12,175 nucleotides of DNA from Desulfobacterales bacterium (GCA_022361535.1 JAKSAU010000837.1:1-12175); one strand, 5' to 3'; positions 1 through 7,693 are shown, counted from the stretch's first letter. Made by a program: numbers and translations. The notes: generated by a model from the letters alone, not told the origin.

Positions 1-1
1 T

Positions 2-310
2 AGCATTCCCTTTTTGCCCGGCATGATTGCATTTGTAAGAAAAGCCATACCCGAATACCGGTTTAACCATATGCTTTTGTCCGGACAGCGCATGACTGCT
101 GTTGAGCTTGAAAATTCAAATGTAATTGTCCATGCCTGCGACGACCAGGATGCATTAGTAGAGGAATCTTTAGCCTTTGCTGCAGGGTTTGCTAAAAAAA
201 GAGGTATTTTTCAGGAACTGAAAAAACGAATCCACAAAGAATTGGTTCGTGTAATAGATGAAGAGGACCCCGAATTTATAGATACCCTGAATTTGTTTGT
301 AGCAGACTGA
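2..310 (+). CDS. Crotonase-fold protein (enoyl-CoA hydratase/isomerase family), C-terminal part
   Basis: This is the last 102 codons of a gene that begins before the window; the frame is open from base 2 to the TGA at 308-310. The visible protein opens with SIPFLPGMIAFVRKAIP, then MLLSGQRMTA and an L-E-N-S-N-V-I-V stretch. This is the usual crotonase order: an FxPGM segment, a helix, the 'LLTGRRxTAxEA' segment and the 'GLV' strand. A helical tail of about 50 residues follows. Family members hydrate, isomerise or cleave acyl-CoA thioesters in the cytoplasm. The oxyanion-hole glycines and catalytic acids lie upstream of the window, so the exact reaction cannot be read. In this tail the usual G-L-V becomes N-V-I-V and the end is rich in charged residues, so it may be a divergent member. 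A strong terminator lies 20 bases downstream, so this gene ends its transcript. Confidence 0.75.
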   Translation, partial: SIPFLPGMIAFVRKAIPEYRFNHMLLSGQRMTAVELENSNVIVHACDDQDALVEESLAFAAGFAKKRGIFQELKKRIHKELVRVIDEEDPEFIDTLNLFVAD

Positions 311-330
311 TACCCTGATAGTTCCTATCA

Positions 331-373
331 AAAAGACCGCTAAGGGATTTTCCCGTAGCGGTCTTTTCTTTTT
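331..373 (+). terminator. Rho-independent terminator after the crotonase gene
   Basis: A perfect 12-base inverted repeat, AAAAGACCGCTA (331-342) and TAGCGGTCTTTT (356-367), encloses a smaller GGGA/TCCC hairpin (344-347 with 351-354). It is followed by a run of T broken by one C (364-373). The A-rich left arm and T-rich right arm would also let it work in the other direction. It separates the crotonase gene from the hdrC promoter region. Confidence 0.9.
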
Positions 374-439
374 CCAGATTATATTTTCGTTTGTTTTGTT
401 CTTATGATTTACCTGCCCGGCAACTGATGGTAATCTATC

Positions 440-480
440 TTGACATAAATCAATGACGCCTGTGCTAAAAATAATTTAAT
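440..480 (+). promoter_or_regulatory. Candidate FNR/CRP-family (FNR or HcpR-like) operator and promoter of the hdrCB pair
   Basis: TTGACATAAATCAA at 440-453 is a perfect TTGA-N6-TCAA palindrome. It matches the FNR consensus TTGAT-N4-ATCAA at 9 of 10 specified bases, and its left half equals the TTGAC half-site reported for HcpR of sulfate reducers. A good -10 hexamer, TTTAAT (5 of 6), lies at 475-480. It predicts a start near 487, which puts the palindrome centre at about -41, the class II activator position. No proper -35 hexamer sits at the right distance from this -10, as expected for an activator-dependent promoter. TTGACA (440-445) alone also resembles a -35, but no good -10 follows it at 16-18 bases. 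The leader to hdrC would be about 58 bases. Confidence 0.5.
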
Positions 481-544
481 CTAAATTGTAAAAGCTGCCA
501 TAGAAAAGATCTTATCATTAAATCTTTATCAAAAAAGAGGGCGC

Positions 545-1099
545 ATGGACCATATCAATACAGAAAAGATAGAATTTGGTTTTTTGGATCAAATAGAGGC
601 CATGAGCCGGGCAAATTTAAACAGATGCTGGCATTGTAAAGCCTGTAGTGGCGGCTGCCCTTTTTCCCGTGACATGGATGTCCTGCCCAATGCTGTTATA
701 CGAATGGTTCAGTTCGGTATGAAGAAGGCCGTACTTAAAACATCAACCATCTGGCTTTGTGTTGGGTGTAACACCTGCTCTACGGAATGCCCGAATGCAA
801 TTGATATTGCAGCGGTCATGGATGCCCTTCGCCAGGTGGCCTTGTCAGAAAATGTCAAAATCGCGGAGCCTGGAATTTTGGCCTTCCATGAGGCTGTCGT
901 AGATTCAATTGGCAGGCACGGCAGAACCCACAAAGTAGAAATCATGATGCAGTATAAGCTATCGGGGAACCAATTGTTCTCTGATATCGATACTGGCCTG
1001 AAGATGTTTTCAAAACGAAAGCTTGACCTGCTTCCATCGCGAATAAAAGACAAAAGCCAAGTCCGGGCATTATTTAAACAATCAGGGGAGGGGGCATGA
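545..1099 (+). CDS. hdrC: HdrC-like iron-sulfur subunit of heterodisulfide reductase
   Basis: This 184-residue cytoplasmic protein has two 4Fe-4S ferredoxin-type motifs: CWHCKACSGGCP at residues 28-39 and CVGCNTCSTECP at 72-83. Each ends in Cys-Pro. This is the HdrC arrangement and length; HdrC relays electrons through two [4Fe-4S] clusters to the disulfide-handling HdrB. The start at 545 has AGAGG four bases upstream. The stop overlaps the hdrB start as ATGA, so the two subunits are probably translationally coupled. No HdrA flavoprotein, hydrogenase or membrane cytochrome lies in the window, so the electron donor is unknown. Related CCG/ferredoxin pairs also occur in glycolate oxidase, succinate dehydrogenase type E and membrane Qmo/Tmc/Hme-type complexes. 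The split HdrC plus HdrB layout and matching lengths favour Hdr. The physiological disulfide substrate is not shown by the sequence. Confidence 0.82.
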   Translation: MDHINTEKIEFGFLDQIEAMSRANLNRCWHCKACSGGCPFSRDMDVLPNAVIRMVQFGMKKAVLKTSTIWLCVGCNTCSTECPNAIDIAAVMDALRQVALSENVKIAEPGILAFHEAVVDSIGRHGRTHKVEIMMQYKLSGNQLFSDIDTGLKMFSKRKLDLLPSRIKDKSQVRALFKQSGEGA

Positions 1100-1953
1100 G
1101 TCAAATGGAATTGAGTTATTTTCCTGGTTGTTCCCTGGCAACGACAGCAAAAGAGAACAATGCGTCTTTGGTAAAATTCTTAGCACGTTTTGATATTCGG
1201 CTGACTGAACTGGATGACTGGAATTGCTGTGGGTCATCATCCACCCACAGCATCAATTCTGAATTGGGCTTGGCTTTACCAGCCAGAAATCTGTTTATGG
1301 CGCCTCCAGAGCGCCCCATACTGGTTGCCTGTCCTGGGTGTTTTCTGCATTTAAAACAAGCAAATATCGAACTTAAAAACGATCAAGGCAAACAAGACCG
1401 GTACAGTGAGTTTTTCAACCGTCCTTTTAATCCGGACCTTAAACTGCTTCACTTTTTTGAATTGCTTGTCCAATTGGATGAAAAAGGGATATTTAAAGAA
1501 CTGACAGGTAGGCTAAACGGGTTGAGAATTGCCTCTTATTATGGATGCATGCTGGCCAGGCCACCGGTGTTACGACGAGAAAGAAATTTTCACGGCCTGA
1601 TTGAAAGAACAATGGCTGCCTTGGGTGGCACTGCACTTCAATGGCCCTACCAAGCCCGGTGTTGTGGCACTTTCTTGTCCGTAACAAGGCCTAATATTGC
1701 AGGGCGGCTCGTCAATGAAATTATGTCAGGAGCTATTGATGCCGGGGCTGAATGTATTGTCACGGCATGTGCGATGTGTCATCTGAATCTTGAGATACGT
1801 GCTTCAGCTAAAAATCAACTCCCGGTGTTTCATTTCTCTGAGTTGCTTTCTTTGGCTGCCGAAGGGTACGCTCCAAAAGACTGGTTAAAACGCCACTTGA
1901 TAGATCCGGTTCCCTTGTTGATGAAAAGGGGATTGCAAAGAGACAGCATCTGA
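1096..1953 (+). CDS. hdrB: HdrB-like catalytic subunit of heterodisulfide reductase (two CCG domains)
   Basis: This 285-residue protein has two tandem cysteine-rich CCG domains. The first has C12, C44-C45 and C79-P-G-C82; the second has C151, C189-C190 and C225-A-M-C228. The spacings (31 and 33, then 37 and 34 residues) fit the CX31-39CCX35-36CXXC pattern closely, the last interval being slightly short. In methanogen HdrB these domains bind two non-cubane [4Fe-4S] clusters that reduce a disulfide. All ten cysteines are present, so catalytic competence is likely. The start ATG at 1096 overlaps the hdrC stop (ATGA) and follows a purine-rich AGGGGAGGGGG. M4 (1105) is a less favoured alternative. 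The gene ends six bases before the stop of the convergent lysR gene, with no clear terminator between. In sulfate reducers such orphan HdrCB pairs are thought to link thiol/disulfide chemistry to electron transport; that role is inference here. Confidence 0.83.
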   Translation: MSQMELSYFPGCSLATTAKENNASLVKFLARFDIRLTELDDWNCCGSSSTHSINSELGLALPARNLFMAPPERPILVACPGCFLHLKQANIELKNDQGKQDRYSEFFNRPFNPDLKLLHFFELLVQLDEKGIFKELTGRLNGLRIASYYGCMLARPPVLRRERNFHGLIERTMAALGGTALQWPYQARCCGTFLSVTRPNIAGRLVNEIMSGAIDAGAECIVTACAMCHLNLEIRASAKNQLPVFHFSELLSLAAEGYAPKDWLKRHLIDPVPLLMKRGLQRDSI

Positions 1954-1959
1954 CCCGGA

Positions 1960-2850
1960 TCAAAGATTTTTTTGTGCAAACTCCATGAACTTATTACAGA
2001 TCGGGGACTGGCTTCGTTTCTTGGGCAGGGTCAAGTAAAAGTAACGGGTCAGATCCAATCCTTCTACGCTTAAGGCGAATAAACGTTCTGTACCCAGCTC
2101 TTCGGCCACCGCAATTGTAGAAAGAATAGAAATCCCCACCTTGCTGAGCACACCTTGTATAACGGAAACAGAATTCCCCATGGTAACGGTGGGTACTAAT
2201 TTATTTGAATCAAACCCCGCCTGGTCAATACTCTTGAAAATTGATTTCCATGTACCCGAACCTCTTTCCCTGGCAATAAAAGGCTGGGTGAAAAGGGCGT
2301 TGCATGGCACAGATTTTTTGTCAGCCCATTCATGGCCAGCCGGCACAACCAGTTTCATTTCATCACGGACAAGCTTTTTTTGTTCAATTGCAGGATCTTC
2401 GGTTTTAGCACCGACAACACCGAGTTCAATTTCACCTTGCTTGACAGCCCGGGTAATCTGGCCGGTATCTCCGGCAGTCAAATGAATAGAAACATCAGGA
2501 TAGGCCTGTTTAAACGAACCCATAAGCTTGGGTAAGATATACCCAGCAGGAATTGTCGAGCCGCCGATAATCAGTTTACCTTTGGTCTGCCCTAAAAAAT
2601 CAAGCATGGCTGAATGGGTTTCTTGTCTTAAATCCAGCAGCTTTTTAGCATAATCATATAAAATCAATCCGGCCCGTGTGGGCTCGGTGACTTTGCCCAG
2701 CCGATCTAAAAGCCGGCATTGAAAATGCTCTTCCAATTCCTTGATATGGGTAGATACCGTGGGTTGAGATAAATTAATGACCTCAGACGCCTTGGAAAAA
2801 CTTTTCTGGTCGACCACTGATACAAAAATATGAAGCTGCCACAGATCCAT
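1960..2850 (-). CDS. LysR-type transcriptional regulator, possibly of the selenium-metabolism-associated group
   Basis: This 296-residue protein has an N-terminal winged helix-turn-helix: MDLWQLHIFVSVV, then the HTH at about residues 17-37 (SFSKASEVINLSQPTVSTHI), then the linker helix. A periplasmic-binding-protein-like effector domain follows from about residue 88 (KLIIGGSTIPAGYILPKLM) to the end. ATG at 2850-2848 is preferred because LysR proteins usually begin MDLxQL and GAGGA lies five bases upstream. A TTG at 2862 would add four residues but has no ribosome site. The STIPAGYILP and GELELGVVGAK-like segments resemble the CysB/CysL branch and the family annotated as selenium-metabolism-associated LysR; that subfamily call is from memory. 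It converges on hdrB, so it could regulate the hdrCB pair, but nothing shows this directly. Confidence 0.85.
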   Translation of the reverse strand: MDLWQLHIFVSVVDQKSFSKASEVINLSQPTVSTHIKELEEHFQCRLLDRLGKVTEPTRAGLILYDYAKKLLDLRQETHSAMLDFLGQTKGKLIIGGSTIPAGYILPKLMGSFKQAYPDVSIHLTAGDTGQITRAVKQGEIELGVVGAKTEDPAIEQKKLVRDEMKLVVPAGHEWADKKSVPCNALFTQPFIARERGSGTWKSIFKSIDQAGFDSNKLVPTVTMGNSVSVIQGVLSKVGISILSTIAVAEELGTERLFALSVEGLDLTRYFYLTLPKKRSQSPICNKFMEFAQKNL

Positions 2851-2865
2851 GTCTGTCCTCAAATA

Positions 2866-2900
2866 GCTTATACGAACGCCCCTGGCAATACAGTATAAGC
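2866..2900 (-). promoter_or_regulatory. Candidate lysR promoter and autoregulatory inverted repeat
   Basis: Perfect 8-base arms GCTTATAC (2866-2873) and GTATAAGC (2893-2900) are separated by 19 bases, starting 16 bases upstream of the lysR ATG. On the minus strand the distal arm contains the -10-like hexamer TATACT (2897-2892); no convincing -35 is visible. LysR regulators commonly bind dyad sites overlapping their own promoter, so repression of lysR by its product is plausible. The repeat could instead fold in the leader RNA. Upstream coaD mRNA may also read through into lysR, because no terminator is visible in the 119-base gap. Confidence 0.4.
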
Positions 2901-2969
2901 GTTTAGGTTAAGGTTACGTGATTAGATAAACTGATAAATAAAAATCGTACCCGTCAAATTCAATTATGT

Positions 2970-3473
2970 TCAGCAGTCCAGCTTGGGAAATTTTTCCATC
3001 AGTTTAAGCTTAACCGGCTCAGGTACCATGTCTGAGATATCACCACCAAACTGGGCTGCCTCCTTGATAATGGAAGAGGAGGTAAAGATCCAGCGTAATC
3101 CGGTCATCAGAAACACTGATTGAACATCTTTGTTCAGTTTGCGGTTCATGAGTGCCATCTGGAATTCACTTTCGAAATCAGAAATAGCGCGCATTCCTCG
3201 TATTACGGCCACAGCTTTTTTCATCCGGGCATACTCAACCAAAAGACCGTCAAAGGTGTCTACTTGAATTTGGGCATTGCCGTTGAGGCTTTCCTCGATC
3301 ATAGAGACCCGCTCCTCGGGAGAAAATAGAGCCTTTTTACCCGGATTATGCAATACTGCAACGATTACAAGATCGAATATATCCTGCGCCCGTTTAATTA
3401 CATCAAGATGTCCGTTTGTCAGGGGGTCAAAAGAACCGGGGTAGATGGCAATCCTCTGTTTTGCGTCAGTCAT
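2970..3473 (-). CDS. coaD: Phosphopantetheine adenylyltransferase (CoaD)
   Basis: This 167-residue cytoplasmic enzyme makes dephospho-CoA from 4'-phosphopantetheine and ATP, the penultimate step of coenzyme A synthesis. It has the nucleotidyltransferase opening YPGSFDPLTNGHLD (residues 11-24) with the (H/T)xGH motif T19-N-G-H22. It also has the IRGMRAISDFESEFQMALMN segment (91-110) that shapes the active site, and the C-terminal TSSSIIKE (131-138), the family's ISSxxVKE. The length is normal (about 160). The segment before TSSS reads LMTGLRWIF rather than the common MPSxxYxYI, a mild divergence. The start follows AAGGA six bases upstream and lies nine bases after the rsmD stop. RsmD-CoaD adjacency is widespread in bacteria and supports both calls. 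It is the last gene of the lpxC-to-coaD run. Confidence 0.95.
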   Translation of the reverse strand: MTDAKQRIAIYPGSFDPLTNGHLDVIKRAQDIFDLVIVAVLHNPGKKALFSPEERVSMIEESLNGNAQIQVDTFDGLLVEYARMKKAVAVIRGMRAISDFESEFQMALMNRKLNKDVQSVFLMTGLRWIFTSSSIIKEAAQFGGDISDMVPEPVKLKLMEKFPKLDC

Positions 3474-3482
3474 AGGTATCCT

Positions 3483-4037
3483 TTAGGCGTTATCAGATTC
3501 CCGCAAAAATGAAACAAATGTCTTTGAGTATTTTTTTTGACGGTAAATGTCAAGGCTGTTCAGCGGATTGGCAAGGGTTTCTTTGAATGACTGCTCAACA
3601 ATAATTATTCCGCCCGGTGCCAAAAGATCTGCAAATCCCGGTTTTCCAAGCAGGGTTTCTGCGTACCCTTTATTGTACGGAGGGTCCATGAAAATCAGGT
3701 CAAAATGGCCTAATCTGTCCGGTAACGGGGCTGTTATCAGGTCATGGCGGATGAGGCGTGCTGAGTCCTGCATCCGGCACAAAGAGATATTTTTTTCTAT
3801 GACGTCACATGAAGATTGTGCCGTATCTACAAAAACGGCAGATGAAGCCCCCCGGCTCAATGCCTCCAAGCCGAATGCCCCAGTACCAGCAAACAGGTCC
3901 AAGACATCCATGCCTAGCACCCCGGGGCCAATAATATTAAACAAGGCTTCCCTGACCCTGTCTGAGGTCGGGCGGATATCTTTTCCCTGGATCTGGACTA
4001 GCTTTCTTCCGCGGCAGGTCCCGCTGATGATCCTCAT
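3483..4037 (-). CDS. rsmD: 16S rRNA (guanine966-N2)-methyltransferase RsmD
   Basis: This 184-residue SAM-dependent methyltransferase modifies G966 of 16S rRNA in the 30S subunit. It opens with the family signature MRIISGTCRGRKL (residues 1-13) and RPTSDRVREALFNII (22-36), the RNA-binding part. It then has the SAM-binding loop VLDLFAGTGAFGLEALSRGA (45-64) and the catalytic DLIFMDPPY (113-121), whose DPPY tetrad is typical of N2-guanine methylation. The length matches the family (about 180-200). The start at 4037 gives the conserved N-terminus, although the nearest AAGGA is about 14 bases upstream. It starts six bases after the ntrX stop, so translation may be coupled to ntrX. Confidence 0.95.
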   Translation of the reverse strand: MRIISGTCRGRKLVQIQGKDIRPTSDRVREALFNIIGPGVLGMDVLDLFAGTGAFGLEALSRGASSAVFVDTAQSSCDVIEKNISLCRMQDSARLIRHDLITAPLPDRLGHFDLIFMDPPYNKGYAETLLGKPGFADLLAPGGIIIVEQSFKETLANPLNSLDIYRQKKYSKTFVSFLRESDNA

Positions 4038-4043
4038 TATATT

Positions 4044-5390
4044 TTAAGATATCCTTTTTTTGATATAACTGACACTCGTGCCCATTTGTTTGGCAGCGAT
4101 TTTTAGATCTCCGTCTGCCTGTTCAACTTTGCGACGGATAAAGTCTTGCTCAAATGCAGTTCTTGCCTCTTCTAAGTTTTCAAGGGTAAATAGCCAGCGG
4201 CGTTCTTTGGTAATGGACTTTTCAAAGTCCGGATTGTAAGGCTGAGGAATGTCCTCTTTTTCAATTACGTCAGCCTTAACCATTATACAAAGGCGCTCTA
4301 CGAGGTTTTTAAGCTCCCTTACATTGCCTTGCCAGTGGTATTGGCCAAGCAGATCCAAAGCATCTTTAGACATTGTTTTTTTAACAGCAGATGATTGGGC
4401 TGCAAGTTTATCCAGGAAAATATCAACCAACATAGGGATATCCGCTTTTCTGTCACGCAGGGGCGGCACGTGAATAGGAATGACATTGAGCCGGAAAAAG
4501 AGATCCTCACGAAAATTTCCGTTTTTGATTTCTGCCTCAAGGTCTTTGTTGGAAGAGGTTATTAATCTCACATCCATTTGAAGGGTGCGGCTTGATCCAA
4601 TGCGCTGAAATGTCTTTGATTCCAATGCGCGCAGCATTTTAGCCTGGGTGTTGATATTCATATCCCCGATTTCATCTAAGAACAGGGTTCCACCTGAGGC
4701 CAGTTCAAACTTGCCTTTGTTCTTGGAGGTCGCCTGGTCAAAGGCGCCTTTTTCATGGCCGAAGAGTTCAGACTCCAGGTGTTCTTCAGGAATAGCCGCA
4801 CAGTTGATAATAATAAAAGGTCCTTCAGGGCGCGAGCTGAACTGATGGATGGTTCTTGCCACCATCTCTTTGCCTGTTCCGTTTTCTCCTGAAATCAATA
4901 TGGACGCGTCCGATGGCGCTGCTGCCATGACTTCTCCATACAATTTTTGAACCGCAGGGCTTGTACCTGTAATAGAGTTCTTTTCAATGGCTTTTTTACG
5001 AAGGTAGATGTTTTCTTCTTCAAGCTTCCTGAAATTCAAGGCGTTATTGATGGTGACCATGACCTTATCAATAGACAGAGGTTTTTCAAGGAAATCAAAC
5101 GCGCCTGACTTGGTAGCGTCCACGGCGGATTCTATAGATCCGTGTCCTGTGATCATGACTACCGGAAGATTGGGGCTGGTCTTTTTTATTTCCTTAAGGG
5201 TATCTATCCCATCCATACCCGGCATCCATATATCAAGCAAAACAATATCCGGGGAGTCGGTTTCAATTTTTTTTAATGCTTCATACCCGTTATAGGCATG
5301 CATGACTTCGAATCCGTCATCAGACAGGATTCCCTCAAGGGATTCAATGATAGTGGATTCATCATCAACGATTAAAACTGCCGGGTACAT
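4044..5390 (-). CDS. ntrX: NtrX-like response regulator with AAA+ domain and altered GAFTGA loop
   Basis: This 448-residue NtrC-family regulator is the partner of the adjacent NtrY-like kinase. The receiver domain (about 1-120) has the acidic pair D9-D10, phospho-acceptor D53, T81 and K103. The AAA+ domain (about 139-375) has Walker A GENGTGKE (168-175), Walker B LFLDEIGD (236-243), the sensor I region LITSSN (276-281) and FREDLFFRL (293-301). A short Fis-type HTH (about 421-448) ends the protein. The sigma-54 contact loop, normally GAFTGA, reads GAFDQA (215-220), with Thr to Asp and Gly to Gln. In canonical NtrC this Thr and Gly are critical for engaging sigma-54, so the protein may act as a conventional DNA-binding activator or repressor, or remodel polymerase differently. 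It starts 48 bases after ntrY with AAGGA seven bases upstream. Confidence 0.88.
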   Translation of the reverse strand: MYPAVLIVDDESTIIESLEGILSDDGFEVMHAYNGYEALKKIETDSPDIVLLDIWMPGMDGIDTLKEIKKTSPNLPVVMITGHGSIESAVDATKSGAFDFLEKPLSIDKVMVTINNALNFRKLEEENIYLRKKAIEKNSITGTSPAVQKLYGEVMAAAPSDASILISGENGTGKEMVARTIHQFSSRPEGPFIIINCAAIPEEHLESELFGHEKGAFDQATSKNKGKFELASGGTLFLDEIGDMNINTQAKMLRALESKTFQRIGSSRTLQMDVRLITSSNKDLEAEIKNGNFREDLFFRLNVIPIHVPPLRDRKADIPMLVDIFLDKLAAQSSAVKKTMSKDALDLLGQYHWQGNVRELKNLVERLCIMVKADVIEKEDIPQPYNPDFEKSITKERRWLFTLENLEEARTAFEQDFIRRKVEQADGDLKIAAKQMGTSVSYIKKRIS

Positions 5391-5438
5391 ATCAATATCC
5401 TTTCTTTCATTTATTCTCTGATGTTAATAGCGAGCCGG

Positions 5439-7652
5439 TCAGGCCGGAAGCTCGATAATAAATTTAGCCCCTTTGGGCTGGTTATCCTGGACCCGGATTA
5501 CGCCGTTATGGTCCGAAATTATGGAGTTGACAATTGCAAGGCCCAATCCCATGCCTGATTTTTTGGTTGAGAAATAGGGTTCGAATAACTTGGTTTTTTC
5601 CTTATCGGAAATTCCTTTGCCCGTATCTGCAATTTCAATGCGGACCATTTTCAGGATTGGGTCAAAAGAGACGTCTATCATAATAGCACCGTCTTTGTTC
5701 ATGGCATAAACCGCGTTATCAATAAGGTTGATAAATGCCTGCTTCATATGCTGGTGATCCAGTTTTAACGTAGGGATGTTATCCCCAAAGCTGGTCTTAA
5801 TATCCACCTGTTCCAGCCCTTCCTTATATAGGGCAACGGTCTCTAAAATAATATTGTCGATGCGGGCCGATGAGAAGTTGGTGTCAGGAAATTTTGCAAA
5901 GGCCGAGAACTGGTTTACCAGGTTTCGAATCAGATCCACATGCTCCACAATGGTGTCGGCACAGCCTGTAAATATTTCATCGTCTATTTCTTTGCCGTAT
6001 TTGCGTTTGAGACGCTGGGCAGATAATTTGATCGGTGTAAGGGGATTTTTTACTTCATGGGCAATCCTGCGGGCTACCTCCCGCCATGCCACCATACGCT
6101 GGGCTTTTTCAAGCTCTGTTACATCGTCGAATACGAGTACAGCCCCCAGGTTGCGTCCGGTATCATCCTTTAATGTTGAATAGTGCAGGGAAAAGTGTTT
6201 TGGCGTGCCAGCCACAGACGCGGAGATCGGCACTTCTATATGGGTGGCACCCTGGGCTGCCTGGTCGTATATTTTGTCTGCCATTCTCAAGTATTCATCT
6301 GCCAAAACCTGGCGGAAATTTCGGTTCAGGATATCCAGGCTGTTTACGCCGAGCATGGATTCGGCTGCTTTGTTAATTGTTGTAATGACCCCCTTATTAT
6401 CAATGGAAATCACACCAGCAGAAATGTTTTTCAGTACGATTTCAATGTACTGGCGGCTTTTTTCAAGTTCTGTGTTCTGCTGTTTTAGCATGCGTTCTGA
6501 AAGGGCAATCTGTTCCCTGCCTGCAGCAAGCTGTTTGGTCATGGAATTGAAGCTTTTGATCAGGGTTCCGATCTCGTCATCGGTCTGGAAATCAATCTGG
6601 TAATTGAGATCCCCGTCAGTGATGCGCTGGGTACCTTCGGCAAACTTCATGATCGGGATGGTTATGGATTTTGCAATCTGAAATCCGAACCAGATGGCGC
6701 AGAACACAACTAAAAGCGCAACAATAGATAAAGCAATGTAATAAGAGATCTGGGCTGGTTTTTTGGTCAGTTTGAGCTGCTGGTATTCTTCCACCCCTTT
6801 AAGAATGGATCTTAAATTCTCAGATAAATCCGGGGAAACCAAGGTGGTGATTACTAAAAACCCCTTGGCTTCGGCTGGGACCGTACCAAAAGGAATTGCC
6901 GTAACAGTTCTTAAAAATTCTCCCTCTTCTATGGTTTGATAAACTGTATGGCTGGTTTTACCATCAGAAATCCGCGTAAGGTCTGTGGTGGTAAGAAGAC
7001 CAAAATACATAGCCTCCAACTCATTTGCCAATGAGAGGCTGACACGCTTGGCATCCGGAGTATAGACTTCCACGGCATGGCGGTTAAAGGCCCGTTGAAT
7101 AACCTGGGTATACCGGGTCAGTTTTTCCTGGTTTTCAATCTTTAACAAATCCCTGGAATGAATCTGAAATGCCCCTCGTTTTGCAAAAAAAGCATTCTTG
7201 TCCTCAATATACTCATAGAGTTTTTGTCCTACGGACAAAGATGCGTCCAATGTCTTTTCAACAGGTGCATTGAACCAGAAAGCAATTGATGTAGAAATAA
7301 ACTGGATGGAAAAGAAGAAAAGTACGGTGGTCGGTAAAAGCGCAAGGATAATAAAAGCAATGGTCAGCCGGGTTTTTATCTTAGACCCGAGGATGTTGTT
7401 TTTCTTTTCATAGTAAAGCTTGGCAAGGTTTCGGAAGACCAGGAGCAACAGGCTGAGAAGCAACAACAGGTTGATATTGATAAGTATAAACATCAACACG
7501 GTTGATGAAAGGGGGAAATCCGTTCCAAAAGGGGTAATACGCGTTTCAATTACAGTAAGGGCGCTGACAATCAACAGGATGACCAGAATGAGGATGCCCT
7601 CTTTCTTACGTTTGGATTTTTCTAAATCTATGTCTTGGGTGTCGTCTGTCAT
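5439..7652 (-). CDS. ntrY: NtrY-like membrane sensor histidine kinase
   Basis: This kinase of about 737 residues sits in the inner membrane and should phosphorylate the NtrX-like regulator encoded next. Numbers here count from the TTG at 7661; subtract three for the ATG start. Two N-terminal membrane helices (about 22-40 and 53-77), a third (about 99-127), an extracytoplasmic sensor region (about 130-305) and a fourth helix (about 306-328) are followed by a HAMP domain (about 329-382). A coiled-coil linker and a PAS domain (about 405-515) come next. The histidine kinase core has the H-box RRIAHEVKNPLTPIKLS with H535, N-box FINLIDNAVYAM (643-654), G1 IADTGKGI (677-684), F-box LFEPYFSTKKSG (692-703) and G2 MGLGLAIV (704-711). 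The ATG at 7652 is preferred over TTG at 7661; neither has a clear ribosome site. The sensed signal is unknown. Confidence 0.9.
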   Translation of the reverse strand: MTDDTQDIDLEKSKRKKEGILILVILLIVSALTVIETRITPFGTDFPLSSTVLMFILININLLLLLSLLLLVFRNLAKLYYEKKNNILGSKIKTRLTIAFIILALLPTTVLFFFSIQFISTSIAFWFNAPVEKTLDASLSVGQKLYEYIEDKNAFFAKRGAFQIHSRDLLKIENQEKLTRYTQVIQRAFNRHAVEVYTPDAKRVSLSLANELEAMYFGLLTTTDLTRISDGKTSHTVYQTIEEGEFLRTVTAIPFGTVPAEAKGFLVITTLVSPDLSENLRSILKGVEEYQQLKLTKKPAQISYYIALSIVALLVVFCAIWFGFQIAKSITIPIMKFAEGTQRITDGDLNYQIDFQTDDEIGTLIKSFNSMTKQLAAGREQIALSERMLKQQNTELEKSRQYIEIVLKNISAGVISIDNKGVITTINKAAESMLGVNSLDILNRNFRQVLADEYLRMADKIYDQAAQGATHIEVPISASVAGTPKHFSLHYSTLKDDTGRNLGAVLVFDDVTELEKAQRMVAWREVARRIAHEVKNPLTPIKLSAQRLKRKYGKEIDDEIFTGCADTIVEHVDLIRNLVNQFSAFAKFPDTNFSSARIDNIILETVALYKEGLEQVDIKTSFGDNIPTLKLDHQHMKQAFINLIDNAVYAMNKDGAIMIDVSFDPILKMVRIEIADTGKGISDKEKTKLFEPYFSTKKSGMGLGLAIVNSIISDHNGVIRVQDNQPKGAKFIIELPA

Positions 7653-7693
7653 GGGCGGCAAACTTATGTAACGTGCAAAATGTCTAACTTAAA

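Noticed and set aside
440..468. TTGACA at 440-445 as an ordinary -35 box
   Set aside because: No good -10 follows at 16-18 bases; the hexamer is better explained as half of the FNR-like palindrome.
709..1104. 131-codon minus-strand open frame opposite hdrC
   Set aside because: It is a shadow of the clearly conserved hdrC frame with both ferredoxin motifs, and its own translation is featureless.
2851..2862. TTG start for the LysR gene at 2862
   Set aside because: The ATG at 2850 gives the standard MDLxQL opening and has GAGGA at the proper distance; the TTG has no ribosome site.
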